Numbered from the stretch's first letter, positions 34,792 to 48,359 are shown. The stretch: 64,000 nt of DNA from Sesamum alatum (GCA_034509735.1 JACGWO010000007.1:21418046-21482045), one strand, 5' to 3'. Made by a program: numbers and translations. Notes: a model not told the origin generated them from the sequence alone.

Positions 34792-36730
34792 TGAAAGCCT
34801 AGGATAGGCGTGTGGATCGTCCAAGGAGGAGGGAGAATGCAGAAGCGCGGTATAAAATATAATTGTAAAATTTAAAGCATGCAAATACAAGAATTATAAC
34901 TACACGTTCAAGGGGTGTTCCCTTGAACCTCCCGGGCATTCGGTGTATCTCATGACTAAAATAAGCAACATACAAAATCATGGAGGCCATAGGGTTGTAA
35001 AAATCGAAAACGACAAAACGTAAAACCTACCCAACCGCTACTTGCGTTGTTCCCGTTTTGAACCAAGATCTCGAATTTAGACCCTCTCAATCGTACACGC
35101 AATCCGTCCACGTATCATCATCCCCATGCTAGCGAATAATCAAGTGTATATTATTTAGAGAGGATGGATCGACCAAACGTTATGAATTAACGTGATCAAT
35201 CCTCCTTATGTTTAATTGTAAAATAAAAGAACCAAAATAATTATTCTTGGGAAAAGAGGGAGTGGTCGAGAGAGAGGGAGAGAAGTGTGTGTGTGAGTGT
35301 TAAATTTTCATCATCTCTTCTAAAGTGAAGAGCTAGGAGTATTTATGGAGGAGGAATCCTATTCCACTTTAAACTCCAACTTTAGGAAGACTATTTTGAT
35401 TAGGATTTTGACGTAGTCAAAGTCCTAGTCAAAATAGTTCTTAATTTGGTCAAACCAATCCTAGCCATCCATCTCTCCCTTCAATCTCAATCATCCATTT
35501 ATTTTATGGAATATTTAAATCTTATTTAAATAATCCATGGGGCAATAAATAAAAAAAATAAATAATAATATTTATTTTAAGCCCATGCAGTTAATTCCAA
35601 TAAATCCAATTTATTAATTTAGTTAAATTCTTTTTAATCCAATTTAAAGGAATTAACATCCCAAGAAAGAAAAAGAGAACCGATTAAATCTAATTTAATC
35701 GTCCTACCTCTACAAATCTTAATTCTAAATTAAATACATTGTGTGTGTGTAGATTGTGTGTGACTTTTTAGGTTCACCTTCAGCTAGACTTCGTCCGTTA
35801 CCATGGGTGGCCGTCTAGCAACGGTCCATGGCACTAGAGACTCGGTGAATATGCGTGGGGGTGAACATTTAGGCTTTACAGTACATTTATTCTTCTGCCT
35901 ACGGTCTCACCACTTAGGGTCTAGGGCACGAAAGCGTAGGTACCCATTTTGGACCTAAGTGTTGGCTCGTCCTACACTAAACGTCACCGGGAATCCTTCC
36001 CTTCTGTTTAGTTACTGTGGCCACAGATTCAGGCACAAGGCTCAGAGTATAATGAGACACTACTGTCAGCGCTGTGACAGGAGACAGATCCTCTCTTGGA
36101 ATCTACTGTCACGCTGTACATCTTGACTGCACTAGATAACGCTTATGACTACTCAGTAACTTTGACTTGATAATCTCTCACCATACCTAAGATACAAACA
36201 TGGTGCACAGGTAAACTCAATAATTCCTCAAGTCCAAGGATCAACTTGTACCATTGAAACCGGGAACTCAAGTCATACCTATCTGACCCTACTTAAGGTG
36301 TTTCGTAAGACGGTTTCCGCGAGTCACCTCAGTCAGCTGCTACCTAGCCAGCTGACCCACTAACACTACATAGATGACCCTCGTCACCCGTCGATGAAAC
36401 ACGACAGCAGATGCTTAGTGCAAGTCTCAAGTGGATTCTGGATACCCTTTTCTCGAGATTCCCTGACTCGGAGATTTTCAAACTGATTCGAGGAAACTGA
36501 TTTCATGAACCTACCTCCAAGTGTAGTTCCAGTTCCCAAAATGTGTTCTCAGTTTGTGGGCTTTATTTGTGCAGTGAACAATTATAAAGTAGTAAAGTGA
36601 ACACAGAAAAAGTATGAGCCAGATGGACATCACTTTCTTATTCATCATAGTTTATTAAAACTCTAAAATTGTTCAGACATAGGTTACATTTCGCTTAATC
36701 AAATTGGGTTCATGGTCACCTATTCTAACA
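34792..36730 (-). repeat. 3' LTR of element F (B-type)
   Basis: 1939 bp from TGAAAGCCTAGGATAGG to CCTATTCTAACA; its end matches the B-type LTR at 49371-51339 (CGCCTATCCCAGGCTTTCA in sense). On the minus strand it has W-box-like motifs at 35395-35450 and a CCATAAATA TATA-like box near 35338-35346. The PPT follows directly at its sense-upstream side, so it is a 3' LTR, not a solo LTR. Confidence 0.9.
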
Positions 36731-36741
36731 ATCTCCCACTT
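36731..36741 (-). other. Polypurine tract of element F
   Basis: AAGTGGGAGAT on the minus strand, directly before the LTR. Confidence 0.85.
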
Positions 36742-36745
36742 GACC

Positions 36746-37779
36746 TTAAAGCCAATCGCCCATATGTCTAATCCCCATCTTCTCAAGATGTTGCGTATGA
36801 TCATTTTGCGACATAGGCTTTGTCAGCGGATCTGCTGTATTGTCTGCTGACCTGACTCGGTCCATCCGGACGTCACCTTTTTCCACCACTTCCCTTAGAA
36901 GGTGGTAGCGTCTAAGAATGTGCTTGGATCGGTAATGGGATCTCGGTTCCTTCGCTTGCGCTGTGGCTCTGTTGTTATCGCAGAAGATAACTACGGGTTC
37001 CGCAATGCTAGGCACCACACCCAACTCCTGGATGTAGTTTCTCATCCAAACAGCTTCTTTGACAGCTTCTGAAGCTGCTATGTATTCAGCCTCAGTGGTG
37101 GAATCAGCCGTGGTTGCTTACTTGGAACTTTTCCATGCTACCACAGCTCCATTGAGCCTGAACACATAACCTGACTGAGACTTGGCATCCTCGTCATCCG
37201 CCTGGAAGGTAGCATCGCTAAAGCCTTCCAGAATCAGCTCTCCATTGCCATAGACTAAGAACATTTCCTTAGTCCTTCTAAGGTACTTAAGGTTGCTCTT
37301 GACTTCATTCCAATGTGCCTCTCCTGCACGAGACTGATATCTGCTTGTTACACTTAAGGCGTAAGCGATGTCAGGTCTCGTGCACTGGACGACATATTGG
37401 ATGCTTCCTACGGCAGAAGCTTAGGGGATGCCTTTCATCCTTTCAAGTTCATCATCAGTCTTAGGAGAATGTTTCTTGGATAACTCGATCCCATGCCTCA
37501 TGGGAAGGAAACCTTGTTTGGAGTTATCCATGCAAAACCTTTTCAGGATTTTCTCCCTATACGAGTTTTGGGTTAATCCCAACATTCTTCCAGATCTGTC
37601 CTTGACGATCTGGATGCCTAGAATGTAGGAGGCTTCACCCAAGTCCTTCATGTAAAATTGAGTGGATAATCATGCTTTTGTGTTACCCAACATTCTAACG
37701 TCATTCCCTATGAGCAAAATGTCATGCACATAAAGCACTAGGAACACTATGGAGCTCCCACTGACGTCATTCCCTATGA
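36746..37779 (-). pseudogene. pol: Element F pol: RT C-terminus and RNase H
   Basis: The frame 37045-36746 gives the RNase H end (GVVPSIAEPVVIFCDNN, HILRRYHLLREVVEKGDVR, ADPLTKPMSQ). Upstream, 37400-37046 holds SGYVFRLNGAVVAWKSSK and STTEAEYIAASEA with a stop after SSK. The frame 37651-37421 holds MKDLGEASYILGIQI and SYREKILKRF; the RT catalytic region is partly present up to 37764 before the junction. The 5' half of F is gone. Degradation is mild: single stops (after SSK near 37117 and near 37422). Confidence 0.88.
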
Positions 37780-40700
37780 GAAAGCGATTTATATTGATTT
37801 AAGTAAATCAGAGTTTTAGGTGAATTAGGTGGTTTTTACTAGGATATGTGATATCTAGAGATAAAGTTATGATTGACCCTATAAAGGTAAAAGTTAATAT
37901 GGAATGGGGAATATAGAATAGGGGATTGAATTTCGAAGTTTCTAGGACTTGTTGGGTATTACATGATATTTGTTGATGGTTTTTATATAATTATTGGTCC
38001 TTTGGTGGAGTTATTTAAGAAAGGGGTGGTGTTTCACTAGGCCGAACAATATCAACAAAGTTCCAATAAGTTAAAGAAAAGATTGAGTTCAACTCGATTT
38101 TAGTTTAACTATCTGGTAGTGGTGGATACGTGATGTACACAGATGCTTTGAAACAAGATTTAGAGTGTGTATTAACATAAAATAAGAAGGTGATTTCGTA
38201 TACATTTCCTCAATTAAGGAACAACTAGTTAAGTTACCTATGCAAGATCTGGGGCTAGCAACAATTATACGTGTATTGAAGATTTGGAGACACTATTTGT
38301 TTGGGGAAAATATTTTAGATTTTCAACGATCATAAGAGTTTAAAATATATCTTGACGTACAAGGAGAAATTTAAGAAAAAGAATATGGATATGATTGTTA
38401 AAGAATTATGATTGTACTACCAGTTATCATCTTTGGGAGACGAATGTAGTAGCGGATGCCTCAAGTAGGAAAGTTCAATCACTTTTTAGATAATTTAGGA
38501 AGTCTTAATGTGATATTATTACTACAAATAATACCAATGAATGTGAAGTTAGAGGTTGATCATGTAGTGGATTTGTTAGAAACTTTACAATTTAAGCCAA
38601 CTATCATCTTAGTGGCATTAGGATAAGATCATTGATGCTAATGTGTAAGTTAACAATTGAATCAGAGTAGAGGTTTAGAAACTCCAGTTATTTTGGGATT
38701 TTTGGATTTGTTCAATGCTAAAATGTGATGAACCACTGTTGGGCGATCAATTAATACATGATTTACTGTAATTGGAGTACTCATCCGAGAAATTAAGTCA
38801 CTGGTCTTGTTGTGGTAGTTTTCTTAGGGTTGTGACAATATTAAAAGTTCGGTTTGCTATTGGTTCTCAATTTGATAAGGAATCTTGGAGACATACTATA
38901 TTTGGTATTTCGAAAGGAACTTATCTGATAAGCCTGGTATTGATTGTTTGACAAAATTTTGATAGTAGCAATCGTCAATAGTGATGATCAATTTATAATA
39001 CGTGTCTTGGGATTAACAACTACCAACTAAATTTTACGTAAGTATTATTATTAGAATGCCGTAAGAAATGATTTGAACTTCTATAGCATCTATGAGATAA
39101 ATGAGATGATATTGTTGGTGCTCAATAAATTTTGTAATGCCAATATACGAGAGATATTTGGGCTTAGGAATGATGATTTTGGTGAAATTATATTGTTGAG
39201 ATATAAGAAAAGCGAATGTTGAGTTTAGAGCTAAATAATAGAATTCATGGAAAAATCTTGAGGTATGAGAGGGATATGATGAAGTGGGTATGGCTGTATA
39301 TAATTTTATTTTTCATACATTGAGACTATATTAGTACACTTGGACAATGTATCGTACTTACAACTGCTTTTATATATTGGGAAGAATATCTTGAGACTTG
39401 ATAGGTAGTAAAATAAGTAGTGATGGAACTATAAAGATCCAGTTGGATCCTTTCTTATTGGGAGGTTAGAGAAAATAGACTAGGGTAAAAAGTCTAATTA
39501 GTAATAAGGACGGATGGGGTGATAGTGAATGTGGGGCGAGGTTGTGTACAGGATATGGATGGGTTACATGGTGTGATCATATAGAAAGTCTGCAATACAC
39601 TATATCAGGTATCCTGGTACTTTAAAAATGTATCGAAATCTAAAATCCTACTACTAGTGGTAGATGATGAGAAAGGATGTGGCAGAAGTTGTGACTAGAT
39701 TCTTAACTTGTAAGTAAGTAAAGGCATAATGGATTGGAATAGATGCTCAGGAGGCTAAGTTATTTTGGGAGTTTTAGGTTTATTTAGTACTAAAATTTAT
39801 TATAAATCATTGTTGGATGGCCGACTAGTATACGATTTACTGTAATCAAAGTACTGACCCGAGGAATTAGGTCATTTGATTTTGTGGGTATAGGTCCCTT
39901 TATTATTGTGATAATAATACAAGTTTGGGTTGAATATTGACTGTCAATTTAGTAAAAATTCCTGGGAAACATAATGTTGTTGGTATGTGGAAATAAACGT
40001 ATGTGACATGTGTGGTGTTGACTGTTACGATATAATTTAGATATTGGCAAAAGAGATACCAAGCACTAGCAACTAAGCTTTAACTTTTGTCCATACCTGA
40101 ATAAAAATAGGATACATAGATTTTGTCATTGGGTTGCTATGTACCTTCAGAAAACATGATGATATTTAAGTAATTGTGGATAGACTGACGAAGTAAGCTC
40201 ATTACTTACCTATACGATAAGGTGATTCTTCAAAGAAATTTAGTTGAGTTGTATTTCGCATACATTGTAAGATTACATGGTGTTTTTATTTCTGCAGTGC
40301 CTAATAGAGATCCCCAATGTATTTCATATTTTTGAGATTTTACAAAAGGCATTAAAACCGAGTTATGTTTCAGTATACTATTTCATCCTCAAATAGGTGG
40401 ACACTTGAAAAGGATGATTCAAACCCTGGAAGATGTGATAAGAGCTTGTACAATCGAGTTTAAGGAAAAATTAGGGTGATCACCTATCACTGATGGGATT
40501 TACATATAATGATAGGTATTCATTCTAGCATCAATATGGCAATACGGGAAGCATTTTTATGAGATATTGATGTCAAGTATGGTGAGAGGTTAAGGGATTA
40601 CAATTACTAGTAGATATTTAATTGGTGTAAGAAATGATAGACCAAATACAAATGGTTAAGAATTGTTTGGAAATAATACAAGATCGGTAAGAAAATTCCT

Positions 40701-41215
40701 TTGATAAAAATCAAAGAGAGATGGAATACGTGATAGGTAGGAAATTTTTCTCAAAGTATCTGAGTTGAAATAAATATTGAGATTTGTTTAGTAAAGGAAA
40801 AGGTGTTCAAGGTGCATCAGCTCGCACGGAATTACAGAAATATAGGGACCACTAGCATCTTAATTACCCTACCAGTAGAATTGTCACAAATATATGACAT
40901 GTTCCATGTTTTTATACTGCGACGATATCAATATGATCCTAGTCATATCTTGTATGAACCGGAGATAGAGATTTTTAAAGGAATTAACATACATTAGAGA
41001 TCCCGCTAGAAATTTAGAATCGGACTGCAAGCAAGTTGAGGAATAAAGAGATACCAATGGTGAAGGTACAGTGGAGTTATCACTCGCCTAGAGAAGCCAC
41101 TTGGGAGGTTGAGGAGCATATGAGAGAGAAATACCCTTATTTATTCCCTGAGACGGGTAAGTTAGTTAAATTTCAAGGACGAATTTTTTGTTAGGAGGGG
41201 AGAATTGTGACATCC
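37780..41215 (+). pseudogene. gypsy 2 pol remnant (RT to integrase C-terminus), heavily decayed
   Basis: The nucleotide trace begins in RT (TATATTGATTTAAG, compare the [10 protein letters not shown] region of gypsy 1). It runs through RNase H and integrase without long frames and becomes readable at 40803-41180. That frame gives LPVELSQIYDMFHV-LRRYQYDPSHIL and then VQWSYHSPREATWEVEEHMR and YPYLFPE, the C-terminal integrase and chromodomain-like tail of Tekay/Del chromoviruses. Chromodomains bind modified histones and steer integration to heterochromatin; this is family knowledge. Stops occur throughout. The 5' LTR, gag and protease are missing. Confidence 0.82.
41205..41215 (+). other. Polypurine tract of gypsy 2
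   Basis: AGGGGAGAAT-type purine run directly before the LTR start TGTGACATCC at 41216. Confidence 0.8.
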
Positions 41216-43271
41216 ATAGATTTTTATACTTAATTCAGGGTTAATTAGTAATTATTGAGAAAATCTAATTTAATTATAAGTTATAGGTTGAAATTATATA
41301 TATATATATATATATATTAAAACTTGAAGGGACTAAATTGAAGCTTTATAAAATATTTATGGTTTATATATATATATATATATTTTGATATATGTATTAA
41401 AAAAAAGTAAAAAAAATATAATAAAAATTAAATAGATTATATGATAATGATGGGTGTGCTGGCACCCATCCTCATAAAAAACATACACACGCACACACTC
41501 CAAACAAATTCACACACACACACACATACCATACACACATACTCACACTTATTCACGCACACTGACGGAAGAAATCAGGAATGAATTTAAATTTGAAAAT
41601 TTTTATTAATTTATATAATTACATTATTTAATTAGAGCATTTATTAAATATGCTTTTATACAACTTGATTTACTATTTAATCGGAAAATTTATTGAATTT
41701 GAGCATTTATACAAATTAGTGATCGGAATATTTAGTTGGACTGGTGATATTATAGCCAATAAATTAGGCTTTATTTAATCTACTAGATTTAGCCATTATT
41801 AAAATGGATTTACTAAAATTGATCGAGTTTATTAACCAAATACATAATTGTATGTATTACTGTTTAAATAATTATTATAGTAGTGATGAAATTGCAGAAT
41901 TAATAAGGATAGTAGAAAATTATAAATAAGAAATATTGTATTTATTATAAAGGAATATGAGATTTTTGTAATAATTTTATTTAGGAATGTTATAGAGAAC
42001 GATAATTATAAAAAAAATGAGGGGTTTGATAAAATAAATTCTTATGAGTTCATTGATAAATTAGATATATACCGGGGAAGTTTATAGCGTCTAATATTTA
42101 GACGAGAAAGGAACGGAGGTTTGAATTTCAATATAAATAAAATATTAAAGTATTGGTGGAAAAAGTATGAATATTAATTAGTAATTTTATTCGATATTTA
42201 CAATATTTTGATATATTAATAATACATATTATATCCTGCTATAGGACGTGAAGATAGAGTAGAGGGTTGAACATTTTCTTCTATTAACGTGATTATTTGA
42301 GTTCGAGGTAAGTATAGTTAATTGAATTTATATATATGTATATATATGTTTATATATATAGAAATATATTCTTGTGTTGTATTGTGAAGTTGTCATTATG
42401 TGACGACTATATGTGGTTATGGTGTATGGAAGTTAGATGGGCGATTGTGTGTACTATATGTGATTGCTGAATGAAATTGAATGTTGAAGTTATTGGTGGG
42501 AATTTCATTATTGAATGAATGTAGACGAATGGTGAGATTATTGATGAGAATATTATAAATTGAGATAAAGAGATGACTTACCTAACTAGGGGGCATACTG
42601 CAATGGCTTATGATAATATGATTAATAACGAGCTGTGTGCTGTCATTGATCAGTGGAGATGATGTGACATATCATACGAGCTGTGTGCTGTGTGATATGA
42701 TTGATGATGGGGTATCATACGAGCTGTGTGTTGTGTGGTACCGAGAAAAAAAAAGAGATATTATGATTGAGGGGACGATAGCCAACAAAGACCATTGAGT
42801 GATGCACTCCAGCATGGGTAAGCAGGGTCCTAAGGAAATAAATAATAAAGTTGAGTATTATGTGTAGATTGATATATGATTGTTTGTATATGTTATTTCT
42901 TATATTTGTTGTAATTGCATGATATTCATTTTATTGTGTATGTGCGTACATATTTATATATATATATAAGTCAATTACCTATACTCATTGAGTAGGCAGC
43001 TCATTCCTTGCCACGTATTTTCCAAGATATAAGTCTCAGTTACTAGCTGAATTGGATCATAAGCGGTGCTGTCAGTCTTATTAGGTGGGTCAGCAGTGAC
43101 ATCTTGGGTTGAGATCTCTAGCTATATAACGACAAAGAAATTATATTTTTATTTAAATTTGTATTTCACGATTTATTAGTTCTAATATGAATTTCTTGTG
43201 AATTGGGTTTAATTATGGAGGATGTATTATAATTAGTAGTATCAAAGCATAGTGTTGTAGAGGGTGCTACA
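41216..43271 (+). repeat. 3' LTR of gypsy 2
   Basis: 2056 bp from TGTGACATCC to GGTGCTACA, related to the gypsy 1 LTR at 4481-6792. It includes (TA)n runs at 41295-41317 and 41365-41382 and a (CA)n-rich stretch near 41488-41527. The right flank is leader sequence of element G, so gypsy 2 inserted there. Confidence 0.88.
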
Positions 43272-44238
43272 CCCCCCAACTTATGATTGGGGTTTCATTT
43301 CAGTTGTAATGAGTGTAGATTAGGATGTGAGGTTTTATTTATTTTTTGAAAATAAATGTAAGCTTCCACGGAGATGAAGGCCCAAAAGAGGTCCGTTGGA
43401 CGGAGCCCACGACAGAAGGCCCAAGAAAAACAAAGTAGGATTTGCAAGGCCTACCCTAGTTTGACCATTGATCCACTGCGGGCTCAGTGGATCACTTAGG
43501 ATTGGGCTTGTGATCATCCTAACAGGGGCGTGCTAGGCTTATTTTGCATGTATTTATGTTTTGTGCTTTGATGTATAGCGTGTTTGGAATGCATCGTATT
43601 ACGTTTAATGTATGAAACTTGAGCATGCAAAATACTAATAATGATGAGGTCTCGGTCTTAATAAACTATAACTCTCACTTGGATGGTCAAACTAAATATT
43701 AGGCCCAAATGGTTTGATTATTCCAAGCCTTCTATCCATATCAATGTAGTGAGAAAGCTACTTTCACCCATTTGTGGTCTCACGAGTCGTGGCACGTTTG
43801 GAATGGAAGAAAGCTGCACTGTTGTTGTGAACGAATGGAATATACTCCTATTTCCCTATCTCACGAGTCATGGGGGGCGATAGTTGAGATATTGATTTGG
43901 TTGATGGGTCGGGCCTAACGCTAAGTAACATGATTCGCTTGGAGTCCTCGAGTTCATGTGAAGAAGCGAGGCACAATATCTTGGGGATCTCATTGGATGA
44001 GAATGGTATTGGATACCTCCCACAAAGCCTTTCCCATGTGAATCGTAAAAGCGGAGCATGGAGAATTGCGTTTGTGGACTCCAAGATCACTAGGAAATGG
44101 TTTCCCGAAAACCCCACTTGAGAGTGGTGGGCTTTTTTGAAGAAATAGTGGGAGGGGTTAATGACTAAAGACCAAGTCTTAACTTTAATTCAATATTATA
44201 ATAATCTACTAAATTTCTGCTTTACATTTTGAATATAG
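43272..44238 (+). other. Untranslated leader of element G (5' part lost)
   Basis: It contains the CGGGCT hairpin with its longest stem (TGATCCACTG-CGGGCT-CAGTGGATCA, 43469-43494, ten perfect pairs). Box 1 is at 43781-43791 (CACGAGTCGTG) and box 2 at 43862-43872 (CACGAGTCATG), 81 bp apart. It ends AATAGTGGGAGGGGTTAATG before the gag start. Confidence 0.8.
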
Positions 44239-45157
44239 ATGTCTAAGAATCCACTTTCTGTAATTCTTTAGACTAATAAATTTGACGGAACAAACTATAA
44301 TGATTGGCTGCGAAATTTGCGGATTGTCCTTGATTTTGAAAAAATAGGCTTACGTTCTGGATAAGCCTCTTCCTCGGATCTTGCCGGAGGGGTCCTCGTC
44401 AGAAGAGCATTTGACGTTCAATGAATGGCAGGAGGACAACCGCAAGGTCCGCAACATCATACTGGCATCCATGACTAATGAGATCCAGAAGCAGTATGAT
44501 CGGCTGGATGATGTCAGCTCGATAATGCTCCGCATGAAAGACATTTATGCGGTACCGGACCGACATATTAGATATGCTGCGACGAAGGCATTTTTCGAAG
44601 CTAAGATGACAGAAGGGTTGTCTGTACACCAGCATGGAGTGATGATGCTATCCCTAGTGGAGAAGCTCAAAGACCTCCGAGCTAATCTTGTAAAAGAGAC
44701 GTACATCGACGTGATCCTTCAGTCTCTTCCTCCCTCTTTTGACCCGTTTATCATTAAATATAACATGAATGGGCTTGAAAAAGACCTTCATGAGTTGATG
44801 AACATATTGGTCCTATACGAGGCAACGATTGAAAAGTCTGCACCGTCGGTATTGGTGGGGGAGGCTTCGACCTCAAGAGTGAAAAGCAAAGGGGCCGGAC
44901 GTTGGAGGAGGAAGAATGGTAAGATAGAATCAGCCGTTGCAAGCGCACAGAGCGCTCCTGTTGCCATGCAGGGTATGGGCAAAGGAAAGAGGAAGGCGGT
45001 TCGGCAGTCAAGGATTGCGAAAGATGTTTGCATATATTGCCGTGAAAAGGGGCATTGGAAGAGGGAGTGTCCTAAACTCCTCTCCAACCAAGGTACATTT
45101 GATTTGAGCTTTAACTTGACTATTATTCTACTCTTGGGTATTGGATACCAGCTGTAG
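44239..45157 (+). pseudogene. gag: Element G gag (capsid and zinc knuckle)
   Basis: It opens MSKNPLSVIL, then meets a stop at ~44269 and a one-base shift near 44340. From 44381 the frame is open for 258 codons: EWQEDNRKVRNIILASMTNE, VPDRHIRYAATKAFFEAKM and LHELMNILVLYEATIEKS (UBN2-type capsid), then a basic linker and an intact CCHC knuckle CIYCREKGHWKREC. The frame ends at 45157, just before the protease. It would form the particle and bind RNA. Confidence 0.86.
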
Positions 45158-46162
45158 AGCTTATATCTGCAAATGGTTTGCAGGTGATAGAAAGAAGTAG
45201 AAGGCTAAGACGGAGATGGTTCTAAAGCTAGGCAATGGCTGGGCTATTGCCATAGAAGCTATAGGACTAGTAAGGCTTAACTATTAGTGATCATGTTAGG
45301 ATAGAGTTGATAGTCACAATTATGTAACCTAGCATGATCAAATTATGTTTTTCTATTGTTGGACAATAAGGATTACATGTTTTTTATCAATGAAAGTTTC
45401 TTTTATTTGACAAAGAATGGTTATTCTTGTCTGCTAGGTTGTTTGCATAATTGTTTCAATACTATCCCATAATTAGATTATGAATGCTCAAAACAAATGA
45501 TAAAATAGATTATCAAGATAAACTCACAGATTTGGCATGCAATGTTAGGTCACATTCCTCTAGATAGGATAAGGAGGTTAGTAGATTCAAGGAGTCTAGA
45601 AATAGACAATTTGAGCAGGAAGATGGCCAAGAAGCTCTTTGTAGGACAAAGTATGCTTGCTAGTGGTCTGTTGGATTGGATCCACTCAGACATCTGTGGG
45701 TCACTGACTACACAAGACCAGTAGAGGGTTCACAAGTCTAAGGGCCTTTGGAAGGCTTAGGGAATTAGATTTGAAGTGGGAACCAAACTGGTTGCAAAAT
45801 TAACCTTCGATTGGATCAAGTGGTGTGTATTTAGTGGGAGCTCTTGATGTATCTAAATGAGAATAGGATTCTCACTGAGAATGGAATTCTTACTTAGTGG
45901 AATTCTTCCTGGAACGCCACAATTGAACGACGTCTCTGATAAAGGAGGAATCGAACCATGTCCAATCGAACCTTGTTGGACATGGTTCGATCGGTGTTTT
46001 CACTAAACTACCTTGGCCCGTCTGGACGTGTTCTTAAGACAGTGGCCAAGTTATAAAACATGGCACTTTCTAAAGATCATGGCCTAGACACCATATTGGA
46101 TATGGCATGGCAAGCCTGTATCCTACAAAGTACTTGAGTATGTAGGATGGTCTTGCATACGT
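45158..46162 (+). pseudogene. Element G protease, pre-integrase and integrase remnant
   Basis: Traces: WVLD-like protease near 45135-45170 (spanning the gag frame end), IWHAMLGHIPLDRIRRLVDSR at 45530-45600, and KLFVGQSMLASGLLDWIHSD at 45630-45690 with a stop at 45722. Decayed integrase follows to 46162, where the KPAS..YLKVW-V.VK region is cut by H. The first integrase Asp (HSD) remains; the region is full of stops. Confidence 0.78.
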
Positions 46163-46167
46163 CAAGG

Positions 46168-48357
46168 TGTTAAAATAGGTGACCAGAAAACCAATAGGTT
46201 TGGTAATTTGTACCCTATTCGACAACTTGATGTAAATGTAATATTATTATATGATGAATAAAATGAGTGTTCGTCACTATTGGTGTCTACTTTGTTGCGC
46301 TCATTTTACATATGTTAAAACAGTATTTTACTTATATCGCAACAAAACCCACAGACCACGATTAGCAACTCATGCAGTTGGGCCACGCATTGGATGGTGG
46401 TCATGAAACCAACTGATTAAGAGTTGGGTCTGAAACGTTTCAACTCGAAGACCTCGAGAGAGGGCATCGAGAGTCCTATTGAGACTTGCATCAAAAGTCA
46501 TGTTCATTGGATGAGTGCCGTGTTTCATCGGCAACAGGTGTGGGACGCCTACACGATCTTGATGGGTTGGTCGACTAGGGTCGAGCCGACTGGACTGACT
46601 CGCGGGGATCATCATATGGGAGCCTTGGAGGCTTGGTTGGTATGATTGGATTTCCGCAGTTCCGATAGTACGGGAGTAGTCCTCAGACTTGAGGAACCAT
46701 GGCAGTCACGTGCACAGGACGACTGTATCTTGGATCTGGCGAGAGGTGATCATTCTATAAGATGATCATTATAATCCTTGTCCAGTGCAGTCAGAATGTG
46801 TGGCGAGGACTGTGGATTCCAAGAAGAGGATACGTTCCTTGTTAGTATATGACAGAGGTATCTCCTATGCACTCGACAACATGTTCATGCTATTTAAAGT
46901 TGTGGCCACAGTGGTTGGTCGAACAGGGAGTGGTTTTCTGTTAGGGGTTTAGAGTTTAGGGTTTAGGTCGACGCAATGAAGCATACGTAGTCTCGAGTAT
47001 TAAGCATAGATGCCTAGTCAAGGATAGGAACCGACGCCCAATTCCATACCCTAGACTAAGGCCGGGAGACGGAAGGACCGTACCCGTACGGAATCGGCGC
47101 TTAAATGTTCACACCAACATTCACCTAGTCTCTAGTGCCATAGACCGTTGCTAGACGGCCACCCATGGTAACGGGCCCTTGTGGGACACGGGCCAAGTCT
47201 AGCTAAGGGTGAACCTAAAGGGTCACACACAAATCACCGAGAAGGTTGAGAGATTGACTTGGAGTCAATCTCGAATGATAAATAAGTAATTGGATTACTT
47301 AAGGGATAGTCCATTGGATGGACGGGCCGATATTGTATCGGGCCCTTGTTTAATCGGTAAATTGAATTTGTCGATTAAATATGAAAAGTTGAGATGTTGG
47401 ATCTTTTGATTGGATTAAAAGACCAACGGGAATAATTTAAGTGGACATTAAATTGAATTTAATTTTAGGTTCGTCGTAATTGGATTACAATAAAACCCGG
47501 TCCGTTAAATTGTGACCTGAGAGGAGAAATAATTCCTATTTTAGAATAGGAAGAAGCTGGACTTCTTCCCATAATGAGCATGGCCGAAATGCTCCTTTGG
47601 AGGAAGCGAAATTCAGCCATGACCTATGCAAGGTGGCGGTTTGACTTGTCTCTTTTGGTAAGAGAAAATCAACTCCAATCAAGCCCTTCCCTTTTGGTAT
47701 GATTTGATCATACCTTAAAAGTTCGTAGGCTTGATTGAAGAATGAATGGTGATTGATTGAGATGTATCTAGACATCCTTGGATGAACCTAGACACATTCC
47801 AATAATCACATTAATTGTGTATAGATATTAGTATATACACCTTGAGTATTAGGATCATTATTCATCTTTTTGAATCGGCCATCTCACTCCCTTCCCACTT
47901 GTGTTCTTCACTTGATTTTGAATCAAGAGGAAGAACAAAGTAGGTTTAAGAGAACACTAATTCATAGTGTTTTTCTCTTGAACCGATTCCTTCCTAAACC
48001 CGTTTTCTTCTAGAAACGAAGACGTGCGTTTCTTCCGGTGTGGTGTGGATCACTTTTGGAGAACCCATACATTTGGATTTCGTGAGCATTCGGAGAAGGA
48101 ACAACGCAAGTAGCCGAGCATAAGTAAAATCATCAACGGTAACGATTTTATTACACTTTTATAGTTTTAACTTCTCATCTATGCCCTAGGTGTTATATGT
48201 ATGTTTTAACATTAATACATCCTACATCGAACGCCCGATTGAGCACCCAAGGGTACACCCCTTGGGACAAGTTTATTTAAATTTGGTTTAAATTTACGCA
48301 CCCTTTCTTGCTTTCTCACTTTCGCTTGCGCTCCCGGGCGGATCCGCTTGTCCTCCA
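46168..48357 (+). repeat. 5' LTR of element H (A-type)
   Basis: 2190 bp from TGTTAAAATAGGTGACCAG to CTTGTCCTCCA. It shares subfamily differences with the 3' LTR of H that are not seen in A's LTRs (for example ATGAGCATGGCCGAAATGCTC near 47573). It carries an extra 27-bp telomere-like segment at 46941-46967. Confidence 0.92.
46941..46967 (+). repeat. Telomere-like TTTAGGG repeats inside the 5' LTR of H
   Basis: TTAGGGG, TTTAGAG, TTTAGGG and TTTAGG lie in tandem. At the matching place the 3' LTR of H (about 54640) and other A-type LTRs go straight from GGTTTTC to TGTGTCGACGC. TTTAGGG is the usual plant telomere unit. Confidence 0.75.
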
Positions 48358-48359
48358 AG

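Noticed and set aside
46941..46967. Chromosome end (true telomere)
   Set aside because: Only about four degenerate units in the middle of an LTR, with the LTR continuing on both sides.
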